Positions 15,849 to 25,682 of a DNA stretch of 64,000 nt are shown in pieces. Location of the stretch: positions 1,178,001 to 1,242,000 of the forward strand of contig NC_009523.1 in assembly GCF_000016665.1 (NCBI RefSeq), read 5' to 3'. The notes under the pieces were generated by a model. It did not search any database and was not told the origin of the DNA. It saw only the letters and a program-made list of their open reading frames with translations. Position 1 is the stretch's first letter, and each line of letters opens with the position of its first letter. This DNA is from Roseiflexus sp. RS-1. Lineage in GTDB: Bacteria > Chloroflexota > Chloroflexia > Chloroflexales > Roseiflexaceae. The position numbers and the translations under genes are program-made.

Positions 15849-17142
15849 AACTGCACTGGCTGACTTTCAGGCTGGCAGGTTTGTCATCATTGTCGATGAT
15901 GAAGATCGGGAGAACGAAGGCGACCTGGCGATTGCCGCCGAATACGCGACCCCGCAGGCGATCAACTTCATGGCACGCGAGGGACGTGGGTTGATCTGCG
16001 TCGCCATGACCGGTGAGCGGCTCGATGCGTTACAGATTCCGCTGATAACGTCGCCGGAGACCAACACTGCCGTATTTCGCACCGCCTTTACCGTTCCGGT
16101 CGAAGCGCGCCACGGCGTGACCACCGGCATTTCAGCCTTCGACCGGGCAACAACGATTCGCACCCTGATCGATCCAGACACCCGTCCAGAAGATCTGGTG
16201 CGACCGGGACATGTCTTTCCCCTGCGGGCCACCGATGGCGGAGTTCTGAGCCGCGCCGGTCACACAGAAGCATCCGTTGATCTGGCGCGGATGGCGGGTC
16301 TGTATCCGGCGGCGGTCATCTGTGAAATCATGCGGGATGACGGCGCAATGGCACGGCGATCCGACCTGGAGCGGTTCGCTGCGCGGCATGGAATCAGGAT
16401 TGTTGCGATTGCTGACCTGATCGCATACCGGCGACGCCAGGAGCGCAACGCCAATCGTTTCTGGTATCAGGCAGTGCAGATGGTTGAGCACACCGCTGCA
16501 AACGTCTGCGCTCCAGATCAACAGCCTGTCGATCAGGCTGCGCTTCCGGATGCCGGTACGTGGACAGGAGCGGCGAGCGAACCGGTGATGGCAGCCGCAA
16601 AGCAGAATGGAGTGCAATTCACCCAACAGGAGAATGCGATGGGACGAACCTTTGAAGGACATTTGGTTGGTGCGGGAATGAAGTTCGGCATTGTCATTTC
16701 CCGTTACAACGACACCATCGGCAAAGAACTGTTACGCGGCGCGCAGGATACGCTGATCCGTCACGGCGTCGCCAGGAATGACATTGATGTGGCATGGACG
16801 CCGGGCGCATTCGAGTTGCCACAGGCAGCGCGGTGGATGGCTCGCCGCACAGAGGGCGCGGTTCAGCGCGCGTACTACGACGCGATCATCTGCCTGGGCG
16901 TGGTCATTCGAGGGGCGACGCCGCACTTCGAGTATGTGGCAGGTCAGGCTGCCAGCGGGATCGCCTCAGCCGCCTTCGAGACCGACATACCGATCGCCTT
17001 CGGCGTACTCACCACCGAGAATATCGAACAGGCATTCGAGCGAGCCGGCACGAAAGCGGGCAACCGCGGTGCAGAGGCAGCCCTGGCAGCGCTTGAGATG
17101 GCAAACCTGCGTCGGGTGCTGGCAAGCACGGGAGAGGGGTGA
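15829..17142 (+). CDS. ribB/ribH: In-frame fusion: DHBP synthase (RibB) and lumazine synthase (RibH)
   Basis: One uninterrupted 437-codon frame. Residues 1-205 are 3,4-dihydroxy-2-butanone 4-phosphate synthase: [65 protein letters not shown]. Residues 206-270 are a linker rich in Gln and Ala. Residues 271-437 are lumazine synthase: [42 protein letters not shown] with the catalytic His, and [23 protein letters not shown]. RibB makes the four-carbon substrate that RibH uses. An in-frame ATG at 16639 has AGGAG (16628-16632) upstream, so a separate RibH could also be made. The usual RibB partner, GTP cyclohydrolase II (RibA), is not present, nor is RibD. The start overlaps ribE by 20 bases. Confidence 0.93.
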   Translation: MAIASVETALADFQAGRFVIIVDDEDRENEGDLAIAAEYATPQAINFMAREGRGLICVAMTGERLDALQIPLITSPETNTAVFRTAFTVPVEARHGVTTGISAFDRATTIRTLIDPDTRPEDLVRPGHVFPLRATDGGVLSRAGHTEASVDLARMAGLYPAAVICEIMRDDGAMARRSDLERFAARHGIRIVAIADLIAYRRRQERNANRFWYQAVQMVEHTAANVCAPDQQPVDQAALPDAGTWTGAASEPVMAAAKQNGVQFTQQENAMGRTFEGHLVGAGMKFGIVISRYNDTIGKELLRGAQDTLIRHGVARNDIDVAWTPGAFELPQAARWMARRTEGAVQRAYYDAIICLGVVIRGATPHFEYVAGQAASGIASAAFETDIPIAFGVLTTENIEQAFERAGTKAGNRGAEAALAALEMANLRRVLASTGEG

Positions 17143-17235
17143 ACCCTACAGCATCAGGTTGTTCCAAAGGATGCGGCAGACCGGTCGCAGCGTCCCAAAG
17201 ATCCTACCCTTGAGAAAAACCGTGATTACCGTGAT

Positions 17236-17519
17236 TACAGCATTTCTCGGATACGCTGACCGTCGTCTGGCTCTGCCGTGTCGCACGAGGCGCGCGTTTC
17301 CGGCAGAGCGTAGACCGAAATTATGGTCTTTGAAGAAATAATCCGCCACAGCCCGCGCAGGCGGGCTTCGCCTCGCATAGCCGAGGGCTTCAGCCCCACG
17401 GCAAGAGGCGCATAGCGGATTTAATTCTCAATCTCCATCATTTCGGTCGCCGTGTGGGGAGCGCGTCTGGGAGTGTTCAACCTTGTCCATCAGGTTCAAC
17501 CTTTGTGGGAACTGCTATA
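17236..17519. mobile_element. MITE-like element, family I, copy 2 (interrupted)
   Basis: The left end TACAGCATTTCTCG (17236-17249) matches 11 of 14 bases of the family I end and the right end TGGGAACTGCTATA (17506-17519) matches 13 of 14. Just inside, the sequence TCTGCCGTGTCG..CGAGGCG is shared with copy 1. A family II element (17313-17448) sits within it. Confidence 0.65.
17313..17448. mobile_element. MITE-like element, family II, copy 1
   Basis: A 136-bp element with imperfect inverted repeats of about 34 bp, beginning GACCGAAATTATGGTC and ending CATTTCGGTC. The outer 8 bases (GACCGAAA/TTTCGGTC) are perfect, and inner blocks TAATCCGC and GCGGATTTA mirror each other. The interior GCAGGCGGGCTTCGC..ATAGCCGAGGGCTT recurs at 35500-35760. 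It lies inside family I copy 2. Confidence 0.65.
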
Positions 17520-17550
17520 AATTTCTTCTAAACGGTGAAGAACCATTAAC

Positions 17551-17976
17551 TTGTATTTTGTGCGAGTTGTCACTACAATTAACCATCACTTCTTCCGTGC
17601 GGCGCCACGCGACGATCTCATCGATAATGATGTCCTGCCGTTGATCGCCGTCGTCCCGCAGTTTACCGAACTGGTGGAGCAGATCGGTCTGTTTGTCGCC
17701 TCCGAAGAGTTTCGCATCCTGCTGACATCCGGCGTCTTCGATCCTGATACCGTCACCCTGGTGGGGCGCGCTGGCGATGCGTTTGTTGCAACCTATAATG
17801 AAGATCGTCAGGCGCAACGGCGACTCGAACCGGTTGGTCTCGTGCGCGCGCTGTACGATCCGGATGTGCAACGGGTTGCCGCGCTGCTGGTCGATTTCGC
17901 CCGGCGCTTCGGCAAGTCGTTGAACAACAATAACAATGGGAGGGTGCAGAACAATGGCAACGCCACGACTCCTTGA
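17551..17976 (+). CDS. Small protein upstream of hypB, DUF1641-like
   Basis: Up to 141 residues, with no ATG. TTG at 17551 or GTG at 17560 are the only in-frame choices near the left end, and both lie only 30-40 bp after the family I element, so the original 5' end may have been lost. The C-terminal part (LEPVGLVRALYDPDVQRVAALLVDFARRFGKSL) resembles DUF1641 proteins, which are often near formate dehydrogenase or hydrogenase genes. The tail is an Asn-rich stretch. The 3' end overlaps the hypB start by 23 bases, which points to coupled translation and a hydrogenase-related role. The family assignment is tentative. Confidence 0.55.
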   Translation: MYFVRVVTTINHHFFRAAPRDDLIDNDVLPLIAVVPQFTELVEQIGLFVASEEFRILLTSGVFDPDTVTLVGRAGDAFVATYNEDRQAQRRLEPVGLVRALYDPDVQRVAALLVDFARRFGKSLNNNNNGRVQNNGNATTP

Positions 17977-18661
17977 AATCCGCAAGGGTGTGCTCAGCAA
18001 GAATGATCGTCTGGCTGCTGGATTACGCGCTCGCTTTCTCCAATCTGGCGTCTTCGTGGTCAATCTGCTTTCCAGCCCCGGCGCCGGCAAGACTCGTCTG
18101 CTCGAAGAAACATTGCGGCGAATGCACGGCAGGCTGCGCGTGGCGGCGATTGTCGGCGATCTGGCGACCGACAACGACGCGCAGCGATTGGCGCGCAGCG
18201 GCGCCCCGGTGCGGCAGATTCAGACCGGCGACATGTGCCACCTGGAAGCGCACCTGATCGAGCAGCATCTGGAAGGCTGGAATCTCGACGAACTCGATGT
18301 GTTGTTCATCGAGAATGTCGGCAACCTGGTTTGCCCGACAGGGTACGACCTGGGAGAGGCGGCGCGCGTGGTGATCCTTTCGGTGACGGAAGGTGAGGAC
18401 AAGCCGTTGAAATATCCGGGCGCGTTTATATCCGCCGATTGCATTGTGGTGACCAAGATCGATCTGGCGGAGGCGGTTGAGTTCGATATGCGCGCTGTCG
18501 AAGCGAACATTGCCGCCGTCCATCCCGGTGTTCCGGTGATCTCCACCTCGGTGCGCACCGGCGCGGGGCTGGACGACTGGATTGCCTGGCTTGATGCGCG
18601 GCGATATGAAACGATGGCGGTGGGAACTCCTTCTCCTGGCTCACGTGAAGGTCTGACGTAA
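17954..18661 (+). CDS. hypB: Hydrogenase nickel-incorporation GTPase HypB
   Basis: A 235-residue SIMIBI-class GTPase. Motifs in order: P-loop LSSPGAGKTRLLEE, GDLATDNDAQRL, IQTGDMCHLEAHLIEQ with the Cys-His metal pair at the dimer face, FIENVGNLVCPTGYDLGE with the third metal cysteine, and VTKIDL for guanine recognition. It uses GTP to drive nickel transfer to the hydrogenase with HypA. There is no N-terminal His-rich tail and no CxxCGC nickel motif. I start at the ATG at 17954, with GGGAGGG at 17938-17944 as ribosome site. About 340 bp of repeat-bearing DNA separate it from hypC. Confidence 0.95.
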   Translation: MATPRLLEIRKGVLSKNDRLAAGLRARFLQSGVFVVNLLSSPGAGKTRLLEETLRRMHGRLRVAAIVGDLATDNDAQRLARSGAPVRQIQTGDMCHLEAHLIEQHLEGWNLDELDVLFIENVGNLVCPTGYDLGEAARVVILSVTEGEDKPLKYPGAFISADCIVVTKIDLAEAVEFDMRAVEANIAAVHPGVPVISTSVRTGAGLDDWIAWLDARRYETMAVGTPSPGSREGLT

Positions 18662-18999
18662 ACTGGTATTGGCTCGCAATCGCCGATTCGGGCAACAACC
18701 GTGTTACCGTGTTACCGTGTTACTCGAATCTTTCAGGTATGAGGGCTTGAAAAGCCGTAGATAAGGCATAGTATCGTTCGCGCTCCTTCGCCTCTTTGGA
18801 GGTGTGTCTTTGACGGTCTGACACGCCGCCTTCTCCTGCTCAGATGCGCAGGAGGGAGGACCGGAGGGCGATACACGCACAGGGGCAGGTTTTGTGGGCA
18901 AACCTTTGAGTTGCATCGTCCGTTGGGTTTATCAACCCGTCAATCTTGCATAATACGCGACCGTGTGACAGAATCGATCACCCGTGAAAGGACAACGCT
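18662..18999. other. Intergenic region between hypB and hypC
   Basis: The 338-bp gap holds three perfect copies of ACCGTGTT (18698-18721) and, near 18876-18917, a decayed left end of the family III element (CACAGGGGCAGGTTTTGTGGG). No gene is visible. The hypCDE block may have its own promoter here, but none is clear. Confidence 0.5.
18698..18721. repeat. Octanucleotide tandem repeat
   Basis: Three perfect copies of the 8-bp unit ACCGTGTT. Confidence 0.8.
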
Positions 19000-19265
19000 A
19001 TGTGTCTCGGCATCCCCGGACAGGTCAAAGAAATCTATGAGATGAACGGCATCCGCATGGGCAAAGTCGATTTCAACGGCATTGTCAAAGATGTGTGCCT
19101 GGCATACCTGCCCGATATCAACGTTGGCGACTATACGATTGTGCATGTCGGATTTGCCATCACGCGCCTCGATGAACAGTCGGCGCTGGAGACCCTGGCG
19201 TTGTTCGAGAGCATCGGCTTGCTCGACGAAGAGTTGCGCACCGATTCGGCGAAGGAGGAAGCGGC

Positions 19266-19269
<4 letters not shown>
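19000..19269 (+). CDS. hypC: Hydrogenase maturation chaperone HypC
   Basis: An 89-residue HypC/HupF protein. It starts [12 protein letters not shown], where the cysteine after the initiator Met binds the Fe(CN)2CO unit together with HypD. The small beta-barrel follows ([35 protein letters not shown]), then a C-terminal helix. The ATG at 19000 has AAAGGA upstream. The last bases overlap the GTG start of hypD (GTGA), so HypC and HypD are made together, fitting their known complex. Confidence 0.95.
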
Positions 19270-20377
<1,108 letters not shown>

Positions 20378-20381
<4 letters not shown>

Positions 20382-21436
20382 GCGACGGGCTGAACTTCGA
20401 GGGATGGGTCTGTCCGCTGCCGCTACGCGATCACCCGAACATCATTATGGGGCATGGCGGCGGCGGCAAACTCTCGGCGGAACTGATCGAACACCTGTTT
20501 CTGCCAGCGTTTGCAGAGGCGGGTGCAGTCGATATGGGAGACGCAGCGCTGATCACGGTCGGCGGGATGCGCCTGGCATATTCGACCGACTCGTTCGTGG
20601 TGCGGCCGCTCTTCTTTCCCGGCGGTAACATCGGTGAACTGGCAGTGAACGGCACCGTCAACGACATTGCCATGCGCGGCGCGCAGCCGCTCTTCCTGAG
20701 CGCCGGGTTCATCCTGGAAGAAGGGATGTCGCTTGATCGCCTGGCGGCAATCGCGGGCAGCATGGGAGCGGCTGCGCGCCGCGCCGGGGTGAAACTGGTC
20801 GCTGGCGACACCAAGGTCGTTGATCGTGGTCACGGCGACGGGGTCTATATCAACACCAGCGGCTTCGGCATCATCCCGGAAGGGGTCGATATCGGTCCGA
20901 CGCGGGCGCAACCGGGAGACGTGATTATCGTCAGCGGAACCATCGGTGATCACGGTATCGCCATTCTCAGTGTGCGGGAGGGGCTGGAGTTCGGCGCGCC
21001 GATCGAATCCGACACGGCGCCGCTCAACGGACTGGTTGCCGATATGCTCGATGAAACCCGCACCATCCACGTGCTGCGCGATCCCACCCGCGGCGGCGTG
21101 GCGTCGGCGCTCAACGAAATCGCGCGCGCCTCACAGGTCGGCATCGTGATCGATGAGCGCAAACTGCCGGTGCAGGATGCAGTGCGCGCCGCATGTGAAT
21201 TGCTCGGCATGGATCCGATCTACGTGGCGAATGAGGGGAAACTGATCGCCATCGCGCCCCCCGCCGACGCCGACCGGCTGCTGGCGCGGATGCGGGCGCA
21301 TCCGCAGGGGCGACAGGCAGCCATCATCGGGCACGTGACTGCCGATCATCCGGGTATTGTGGCGGCACGCACCGGTATCGGCGGAACCCGGATTGTCGAT
21401 ATGATGGTGGGGGAACAATTGCCGCGGATCTGCTGA
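20378..21436 (+). CDS. hypE: Hydrogenase maturation carbamoyl dehydratase HypE
   Basis: A 352-residue HypE of the PurM-like fold. It has [72 protein letters not shown] and [16 protein letters not shown], and it ends with the conserved PRIC. The final cysteine receives the carbamoyl group from HypF and is dehydrated to thiocyanate with ATP. HypF itself is not in this window. It is the last gene of the hypCDE block and is convergent with the frameshifted membrane-protein gene 10 bp away. Confidence 0.96.
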
Positions 21437-21445
21437 TCCTTCGTC

Positions 21446-23808
21446 TCAGGGTGTCGTCGCTTCGAGCAGGTCGAGGTTAACGCCCCAGACGCGCAGCGGT
21501 TTGCTCTCCTGAGAGACGAGTTGGAGCGTTGTTTTGCCGGGACGAAGGTGCAGTTCAACGCTCACCGTCTGCATTCCTGCCTCAAGCGCCCATTCCGTGC
21601 GCTGGTCGCCTTCCAGATCCTGGAGCAGCAAGCGCCCTGCGCCTTCCGCCTCGAGGCGCAGGTGCAGCCGTATGCGACACGGTTCGGAACTGTAGACATG
21701 CAGGTGCGCTGCCTGCGAAAATGTCCGACTGACTGCCTCACCTTCTAACCATCCCAGTTCGTCAGCCCAGGTTGCCTGATCCAGCACTTCTCTGACCGAA
21801 CGCCCGTCAACCAGTCGCGGCTCATCCCATCCTGCACCGACGCCGATAAACGGAACGGTGGTGGTCGGCGTCGATGCGCGGTAGACGAGCACGCTGCCAT
21901 ACGACTCCTGATTTCCAAGCCAGAAGGAGCGCCGCAAGCCTGACGCCGTGAAATTATCAGAAGCTTTCACGAATGCAACATCGCGAAGCGGAGGTTGATA
22001 GCCGGCCACCGTCTCTGCTATCCGCATCATTCTGCCGTAGCGCAACGCGCCACCAGCCGAGTAGAGCATAAGATAGCGGATATTGAAATAATGGAACACG
22101 CTTGGTGCAACGACCTCCATTTCCTGCTTAATGATGTCTGGCGCCGGTTTGGCATATGCCAGTGCGCGCAAAACAGGGAGTTCGTCCAATATGGCATACG
22201 GCAATCGTCGTGCCGTGTGTCCACCCACCAGGGGCTTTTCGTGAATGGTCTGATAGAGCATATAAAACGGACTGGTTGCTGAGTAGAGCGGCGCTTCCAT
22301 CACTGCGAACGTCCCCGGTTCGCGGGCGATCTCCCAATAGTATGGAGGGATATATATACCAACCAGCGGAAACGGCAGTGTCAGATTATCCAGCGCCAGC
22401 AGCGCAATGAAACCCGCGACGATCAGACGTGTCTTGAGAGCAGCAAACTGTCGGGGTCTGGGAGGCGACAGTGCATTGTACGATGTCTGGAGTATCATCA
22501 GAATTGCACGCATTCCCAGGGCGGATAGGATGGCAAGCGCCACCATTGCAACGGCTATGAACCTTATCGGAAAGCGAAAGATGACGATAAATGGAAGTTC
22601 AAAAAGGATGGCGGCGGGCAGGGGAACACCGCTATTCCAGCCAGCAATCTGCAAACGTGGTCCCATCGCCAGCAGAGTAAACATCACAACACTCGCCGCC
22701 CAAAACGCCCGCTCACGTCCGGCGCGGATCCCCAAACCTGCCAGCGCCAGAGCGACCAAGCCAAGATAAGCTGTCTTGTTCTGAATGTATAACTCAGCTT
22801 TGTACGATTGCGCCTGCTCTGCAAATGTTCCCCAGAGCGGATGCAACTGACTGGGAATGAAGAGGTCTGCCAGATCGACCGAATGATCCAGCCGAAAGTT
22901 CGGTCCTCCCTCTGTAGCGGCAGTCGGCACATCCAGCGACGCACGCGCCGTTGCAATAATCAGTGGTGATGCCAGAGCGAGTGCGACGACGAGCGCACCG
23001 AGCAAAGGCGCGATTGCCTTCAAACGCGCCGGAAACTGCGCTCTCGCATACAGATGCCCCAGGTGTTCGGGCGCCGCAATAATCCAGCAGCTGTACCATC
23101 CGGTCCAGATGAGAATGAAGAGGAAATACTGCCAGTCTGCCAGCAGATTCAATCCCAGCGCCAGACCGGCAAGGAGCGTGTTCCGCAGGGACGGGCGGTG
23201 CACTGTGCGGCGCAGCGCCAGCATTGCCAGAGGCAAAGGCCACGCGGCAACCAAATTAGCATGTCCTCCCGCCACCTGGGAGAGAAGATAACCGCTGCAC
23301 GCAAAGACCACACACCTCCAACCAGAGCCGCAGGAAGACTGCCGGTGACGTCGAGCGCCAGAAGATACGTGCATAGACCGCACAACGTAAGCGACGCCAG
23401 AATAGCGGCATTGTACGTAGCAGCCAGGTTAGGTAACAATGACAGGCAGGGTAATGAGAAATTGATGGGTAGAAGGCGGCAAAAGGGATCGCCAAGCATT
23501 TGGGTGGCAATGACAGGTAGCGTGATAAGAAAATTAATGGGGTTGAGTGTGTGCAGCAGCAGGCTGGCGCCCTGGGGGTAATAGAGCATCGGCGTAAAAT
23601 AAGGATCGTCGCCGTGAATCAGCGCTCTGCGCAACCACCACAAATTCCACATATTTACCCACGAGTCAACTCCATTACCAGGAACGGCTCTGGTCAGATA
23701 CAGCGCCAGCGGCAATGTCATCAAAATCGCCAGCGCGAAGTAAAGGACGAGAGGAACGAAGAAACTTCGCAGATGAGCAATCTGCCGACTGTCGCCGTAT
23801 TCGCGCAT
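21446..23808 (-). pseudogene. Polytopic membrane glycosyltransferase-like protein, broken by a frameshift
   Basis: Two overlapping frames together make one protein of about 787 residues. The 5' frame (from 23808) gives the N-terminus with membrane helices and NMWNLWWLRRALIHGDDPYFTP, then YYPQGASLLLHTLNPINF, a pattern of Chloroflexota membrane proteins related to the PTPS-related and YfhO groups. It runs out of register after DVTGSLPAALVGGV. The downstream frame takes up at VVFACSGYLLSQVAGGHANLVAAWPL and runs to the stop at 21446, ending in a beta-rich domain. Removing one GT from the CACACA run at 23308-23316 restores the frame. It may be a pseudogene, a slippage-controlled gene, or a sequencing error. 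Confidence 0.8.
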
Positions 23809-23990
23809 AGGGTTTATAGTTTGTCTATTGATAAGTTCGCAGCAGGCGACTATTATATCACGACACCGTCACGGCACTTTCTTGTGACAGAAACTGATGC
23901 CTCGTTTCATAAGAAGAGAGCCTTCGACCGATGGAACCGGTTTCCTGGATCTGCTCGTGCTTTTATCTTCTCCCCGATCTGCCGCCTTCC

Positions 23991-24002
23991 CCCGCAATAC
24001 CC
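23991..24002. repeat. Left target-site duplication of family III copy C
   Basis: CCCGCAATACCC here is repeated exactly at 25572-25583, on either side of the family III element and the IS nested in it. Confidence 0.75.
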
Positions 24003-24089
24003 TTACAGCGGTAGATTTTTTGGCAAGCCTCTGAGTGCCATCTCCCGTTTCAGCTATCAGGATGCCCAAACTCCCCCTTCTCCCACACG

Positions 24090-25478
24090 GGGTTGAAAGG
24101 GGGGGGATTTAGGGCGATTTCAGGCATTGGGACGGGTCATCGATATGCATGGTTACGCTGTCACCTATTTTGGGCAAGGGCTCCGGGCGCAACCACAAGC
24201 GGACCCAACAACGCCCTTGCGCCAGCAACCAGCGCAGGCGCCGACCTGCCCCCCGCCGGAGCAGGCTGATCACCCGCTGCGCCGTGCCGCTCCAGCGACG
24301 GCGCAGCGGTGCGCCCGTCGTCGGCGGCGCCCGCCGCAAGCGACCGGGCGGAACCCCCTGCTGTTCTGCATCTTCGATCCGCGTGCCGACGGCCACCGTC
24401 CACCGCGTGACCGTCGCCACCACCAGATACTGCCAGGCCACCGCATCCGGGTCCGTCACCTGACCGCGTTGCCAGTCCCAGCCCATCGACGTACTTTGGC
24501 GGAAGCCCGCCTCGTCCCAACTGCGCAGGGCATACCACGCGGCATCCACCCGCGCGGCTGAACGCTCGACGAGCGGCGCCCACGGTTCCGCATGGCCGGC
24601 GCCCCACGCCACCGCCAGCGTGCCCGCAATCCGCTTGGGTGCGTGCGTGAAGGCGACCCCCGCGCCCACCCATCCATGCCCCGGTCCGGGCGCCAGGCGC
24701 AGCACCGACTGGCGCACCTGACCGGTCGGCGCGAAGGTCGACGTGGGACGCACCCGCATGATGGGATGGACCTGCTGCGACCGGATGGCGTGCCACCGCC
24801 GGGGGCTCCACAACCCCTGATCCGCCAGCGTGAGGACCTCCTGGTCGAGCGGCAGCGCGCTGCGGGCCCAGCGCAGCATCCGCTCCCAGTGCGGTTCCCA
24901 CGCGCCCGGTTGGTTCGCCGGGACGATCACCCAGGCGACCGGCAGGGCAGCGCCCCGATAGAGGACGCTCATGCGCAGCAGAACGACGTCAGCGCGCCGA
25001 TGGGAGGCATCCAGCCCGAGCACCAGCGGTCCGCCGGTCCAGTGCGCGCGAATCCAGCGGAGCAGGTCGGCGCCGCACGCCAGCGGACTGACCACCGGTG
25101 GCGCACCCGCCGCAGGTGGGTCGGCGGTGTTTATGAGATGGGCCGGGGCGGCGATCCAGGCGTCCCAGGCGTCCGCCAGGGTGGCGGCACGGGCGATCCC
25201 GGCAGTGGCGAGCGCTGGCGCCAGCGCGGGACGATTGGCGCTCCCCGCCAAGCGGGCGCCCAAGACCCAGCGGGACAGGGCGCGGCGCCGGTGACGCGAC
25301 AAGCGCGGGAAGAGGGTCTGGATCTGCTGCTGCAGCAACCGTTCCGTGGGCGTGCGGGCCATTCCATCCTCCGTGTCTCGCGATCCTTCCATGATCATGC
25401 TACCGACGGATCGGCCCGTGCGTTCGGTGGAACGGAAACGGTTGACAATCTGCCTGCGAATCCCCCCCCTTTCAACCC
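24090..25478. mobile_element. Insertion sequence with DDE transposase
   Basis: The 1389-bp IS has perfect 20-bp terminal inverted repeats (GGGTTGAAAGGGGGGGGATT at 24090-24109, complement at 25459-25478) and one transposase gene. It sits inside a family III repeat. CCCACA occurs at 24082-24087 and again at 25476-25481, a possible short target repeat, although the second one overlaps the IS end. Confidence 0.85.
24109..25362 (-). CDS. DDE transposase, IS4-like
   Basis: A 417-residue transposase. I start at the ATG at 25362 because GGAGGA precedes it; the frame continues upstream into the flanking repeat. The first catalytic Asp is in LVLGLDASHRRADVVLLRMSV, the second in VLTLADQGLWSPRRW, and the glutamate probably in the RSWDEAGFRQSTSMGWDW region, a spacing fitting IS4-type DDE enzymes. 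The stop codon overlaps the inverted repeat. The frame is intact, so the element may be active. Its base composition is like that of its surroundings. The IS family is assigned from the pattern only. Confidence 0.8.
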   Translation of the reverse strand: MARTPTERLLQQQIQTLFPRLSRHRRRALSRWVLGARLAGSANRPALAPALATAGIARAATLADAWDAWIAAPAHLINTADPPAAGAPPVVSPLACGADLLRWIRAHWTGGPLVLGLDASHRRADVVLLRMSVLYRGAALPVAWVIVPANQPGAWEPHWERMLRWARSALPLDQEVLTLADQGLWSPRRWHAIRSQQVHPIMRVRPTSTFAPTGQVRQSVLRLAPGPGHGWVGAGVAFTHAPKRIAGTLAVAWGAGHAEPWAPLVERSAARVDAAWYALRSWDEAGFRQSTSMGWDWQRGQVTDPDAVAWQYLVVATVTRWTVAVGTRIEDAEQQGVPPGRLRRAPPTTGAPLRRRWSGTAQRVISLLRRGAGRRLRWLLAQGRCWVRLWLRPEPLPKIGDSVTMHIDDPSQCLKSP

Positions 25479-25571
25479 ACAAGGGGAGAAGGGGGTTGGG
25501 GGGATGAGGGGCAAAAGCGCACGGGAATGCAGAAAACCGCTCATCTCTCCCAAGAACTCTACCTTTGAGAA

Positions 25572-25583
25572 CCCGCAATACCC
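25572..25583. repeat. Right target-site duplication of family III copy C
   Basis: CCCGCAATACCC, identical to 23991-24002. Confidence 0.75.
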
Positions 25584-25606
25584 CCTGCAGTGCGACAGAA
25601 CTTCAA

Positions 25607-25635
25607 TTGACAACTCACCGCTCCTGGATTAGACT
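25607..25635 (+). promoter_or_regulatory. Promoter of the Rieske oxygenase gene
   Basis: TTGACA (25607-25612), an exact 17-bp spacer and TAGACT (25630-25635) give a good sigma-70-type promoter with the start codon 47 bp further on. Confidence 0.6.
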
Positions 25636-25682
25636 CACAGCATCCTGCTGCACTCTCCGCGATACTGCAATGGAGCAACCCG

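Larger units (their letters stand above)
24003..25571. mobile_element. MITE-like element, family III, copy C, split by an IS
   Basis: The left part is 24003-24089 (TTACAGCGGTAGATTTTTTGG onward) and the right part 25479-25571 (ending AACTCTACCTTTGAGA). Joined together they give 180 bp, the same length as copy B at 63673-63852. The ends form imperfect inverted repeats and the whole is bracketed by a perfect 12-bp direct repeat. Confidence 0.7.

Noticed and set aside
24592-25632. A 346-codon plus-strand frame opposite the transposase
   Set aside because: It is antisense to a clear DDE transposase, rich in Arg and Gly, and has no motif.
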